Origin: Streptomyces sp. SA15 | Lineage (GTDB): Bacteria; Actinomycetota; Actinomycetes; Streptomycetales; Streptomycetaceae | Assembly (NCBI RefSeq): GCF_002291145.1 | Contig: NZ_NTGE01000093.1 | Span: 124,001-188,000, forward strand | DNA: 64,000 bases | Direction: 5' to 3' | In this document: positions 62,876 to 64,000 of the stretch, one piece after another | Position numbering within the stretch: the first letter of the stretch is position 1 | Layout: each line of letters opens with the position of its first letter | Translations under genes and position numbers: made by a program | The notes under the pieces: model-generated | Told to the model about the DNA's origin: nothing | The model's database searches: none | The model's input: the letters and a program-made list of their open reading frames with translations, nothing else

Positions 62876-64000
62876 GTGTCCAAACTGACCGACGTGCCCA
62901 AACGGATTCTGATCGGGCGCGCACTGCGCAGTGATCGGCTCGGGGAAACACTCCTGCCGAAGCGCATCGCCCTCCCCGTCTTCGCCTCCGACCCGCTGTC
63001 CTCCGTGGCGTACGCGCCCGGCGAGGTCCTGCTGGTCCTGTCGATCGCGGGCGTGTCGGCGTACCACTTCAGCCCCTGGATCGCCGTCGCGGTCGTCGTG
63101 CTGATGTTCACGGTGGTCGCCTCCTACCGGCAGAACGTGCACGCCTACCCCAGCGGCGGCGGCGACTACGAGGTGGCCAACACCAACCTCGGACCCAAGG
63201 CGGGCCTGACGGTCGCGAGCGCGCTGCTCGTCGACTACGTCCTGACCGTCGCCGTGTCGATCTCCTCGGGCATCGAGAACCTGGGCTCCGCGATCCCGTT
63301 CGTGGTCGAGCACAAGGTGGCCTGCGCGATCGGCGTGATCGTGCTGCTCACGGTGATGAACCTGCGCGGTGTGAGGGAGTCCGGCTCGCTCTTCGCGATC
63401 CCCACCTACGTCTTCGTCGCGGGCGTCTTCACCATGATCGCGTGGGGTGCGTTCCGCGGGCTGGTCCTCGACGACACCATGCGGGCGCCCACGGCGGACT
63501 TCCAGATCGAGGCAGAGCACCAGGGGCTGGCGGGCTTCGCCCTCTTCTTCCTGATGCTGCGCGCCTTCTCCTCCGGCTGTGCCGCGCTCACCGGCGTGGA
63601 GGCGATCTCCAACGGTGTGCCCGCCTTCCGCAAGCCCAAGTCGAAGAACGCGGCGACGACGCTCGCGATGATGGGCCTGCTGGCCGTCACCATGTTCTGC
63701 GGCATCATCGTGCTCGCGCTGGTGACCGACGTCCGCATGGCCGAGAACCCGGCATCCGACCTGCTGCGCAACGGTGTCGCGGTCGGCGCCGACTATGTGC
63801 AGAACCCGGTGATCACCCAGGTCGCCGAGGCCGTCTTCGGCAAGGGCAGCTTCTTCTTCATCGTGCTCGCCGCGGCCACCGCGCTGGTGCTGTTCCTGGC
63901 CGCCAACACCGCCTACAACGGTTTCCCGGTGCTCGGCTCGATCCTCGCCCAGGACCGCTACCTGCCGCGCCAGCTGCACACCCGCGGAGACCGCCTCGCC
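62876..64000 (+). CDS. APC-superfamily permease, KimA/KUP-like (potassium uptake), partial
   Basis: First 375 residues; continues past the window. VSKLTDVPKRILIGRALRSDRLGETLLPKR (short, positively charged N-terminus) leads into membrane helices: LPVFASDPLSSVAYAPGEVLLVLS, YRQNVHAYPSGGGDYEVANTNLGPKAGL, VDYVLTVAVSISSGIENLGSAIP. These segments closely follow B. subtilis KimA, a c-di-AMP-controlled high-affinity K+ importer, more than ordinary amino-acid permeases. GTG 62876 was taken because TACGAT (62862-62867) lies 8 nt upstream, suggesting a leaderless transcript. Potassium as substrate is an inference. Confidence 0.85.
   Translation, partial: MSKLTDVPKRILIGRALRSDRLGETLLPKRIALPVFASDPLSSVAYAPGEVLLVLSIAGVSAYHFSPWIAVAVVVLMFTVVASYRQNVHAYPSGGGDYEVANTNLGPKAGLTVASALLVDYVLTVAVSISSGIENLGSAIPFVVEHKVACAIGVIVLLTVMNLRGVRESGSLFAIPTYVFVAGVFTMIAWGAFRGLVLDDTMRAPTADFQIEAEHQGLAGFALFFLMLRAFSSGCAALTGVEAISNGVPAFRKPKSKNAATTLAMMGLLAVTMFCGIIVLALVTDVRMAENPASDLLRNGVAVGADYVQNPVITQVAEAVFGKGSFFFIVLAAATALVLFLAANTAYNGFPVLGSILAQDRYLPRQLHTRGDRLA

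Overview
The window is high-GC actinobacterial DNA with the codon use and gene content of a Streptomyces chromosome core. Several loci are recognisable by name: whiH next to hrdB, a second gyrase/topoisomerase IV pair (parE, parC), ptsH, a Pat-type acetyltransferase, sepH, hemH/cpfC, the cutR-cutS two-component pair, dut and kdpD-kdpE. The order matches, as far as I can recall it, the S. coelicolor interval around SCO5807-SCO5876. I saw no rRNA, tRNA, CRISPR array, prophage or complete insertion sequence.

Left part (1-12 kb): a decayed ABC-exporter fragment at the edge, a DUF4192 protein, a glycogen-debranching-like protein, a Nudix/winged-helix regulator with a palindromic operator, a degenerate ABC ATPase-permease fusion, the sporulation regulator whiH, the principal sigma factor hrdB, and a secreted trypsin-like protease. 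A perfect 21-bp hairpin insulates whiH from hrdB. Next (12-20 kb) come a small zinc-finger protein, parE, a DUF1453 membrane protein overlapping a NarL-type two-component pair, and a DUF485 protein overlapping a sodium:solute symporter. At 19.9-23.3 kb are two paralogous CitB-type response regulators and a CitA-type kinase, with an ABC ATPase remnant between the regulators. At 23.4-26 kb are an iron-box-controlled sucrase/ferredoxin-like protein and two accessory Streptomyces hypothetical proteins. Then follow a CobW GTPase, parC, an active/inactive M16 peptidase pair, a c-di-AMP (ydaO) riboswitch controlling an M23 cell-wall peptidase, a GntR regulator, HPr and Pat.

Middle to right (38-53 kb): DUF5998, a phosphodiesterase, a thymidine kinase gene reduced to its two ends, a VOC protein, a sulfurtransferase, SepH, a sugar-lactone oxidase, an MFS transporter, ferrochelatase, an inositol-phosphatase-like protein and CutRS. 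The right end (52-64 kb) has DUF4193, an EcsC-like protein, DUF3093, a thioesterase, dUTPase, DUF3710, an orphan ABC ATPase, KdpDE, an OB-fold protein, DUF3159, two TrkA-type RCK proteins, a 31-aa membrane miniprotein and the start of a KimA/APC-type transporter. KdpDE, the two RCK proteins and the KimA-like transporter form a plausible potassium-homeostasis neighbourhood.

Regulation visible in the DNA: many genes look leaderless (a -10 hexamer 6-8 nt before the start codon), convergent genes are separated by long perfect hairpins, a ~108-bp palindromic intergenic element occurs twice in opposite orientation, and a GTGA-N4-TCAC palindrome occurs both upstream of whiH and downstream of cutS. 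Start codons were chosen from ribosome-binding sites, overlaps and family lengths; protein functions are by motif recognition without database searches.
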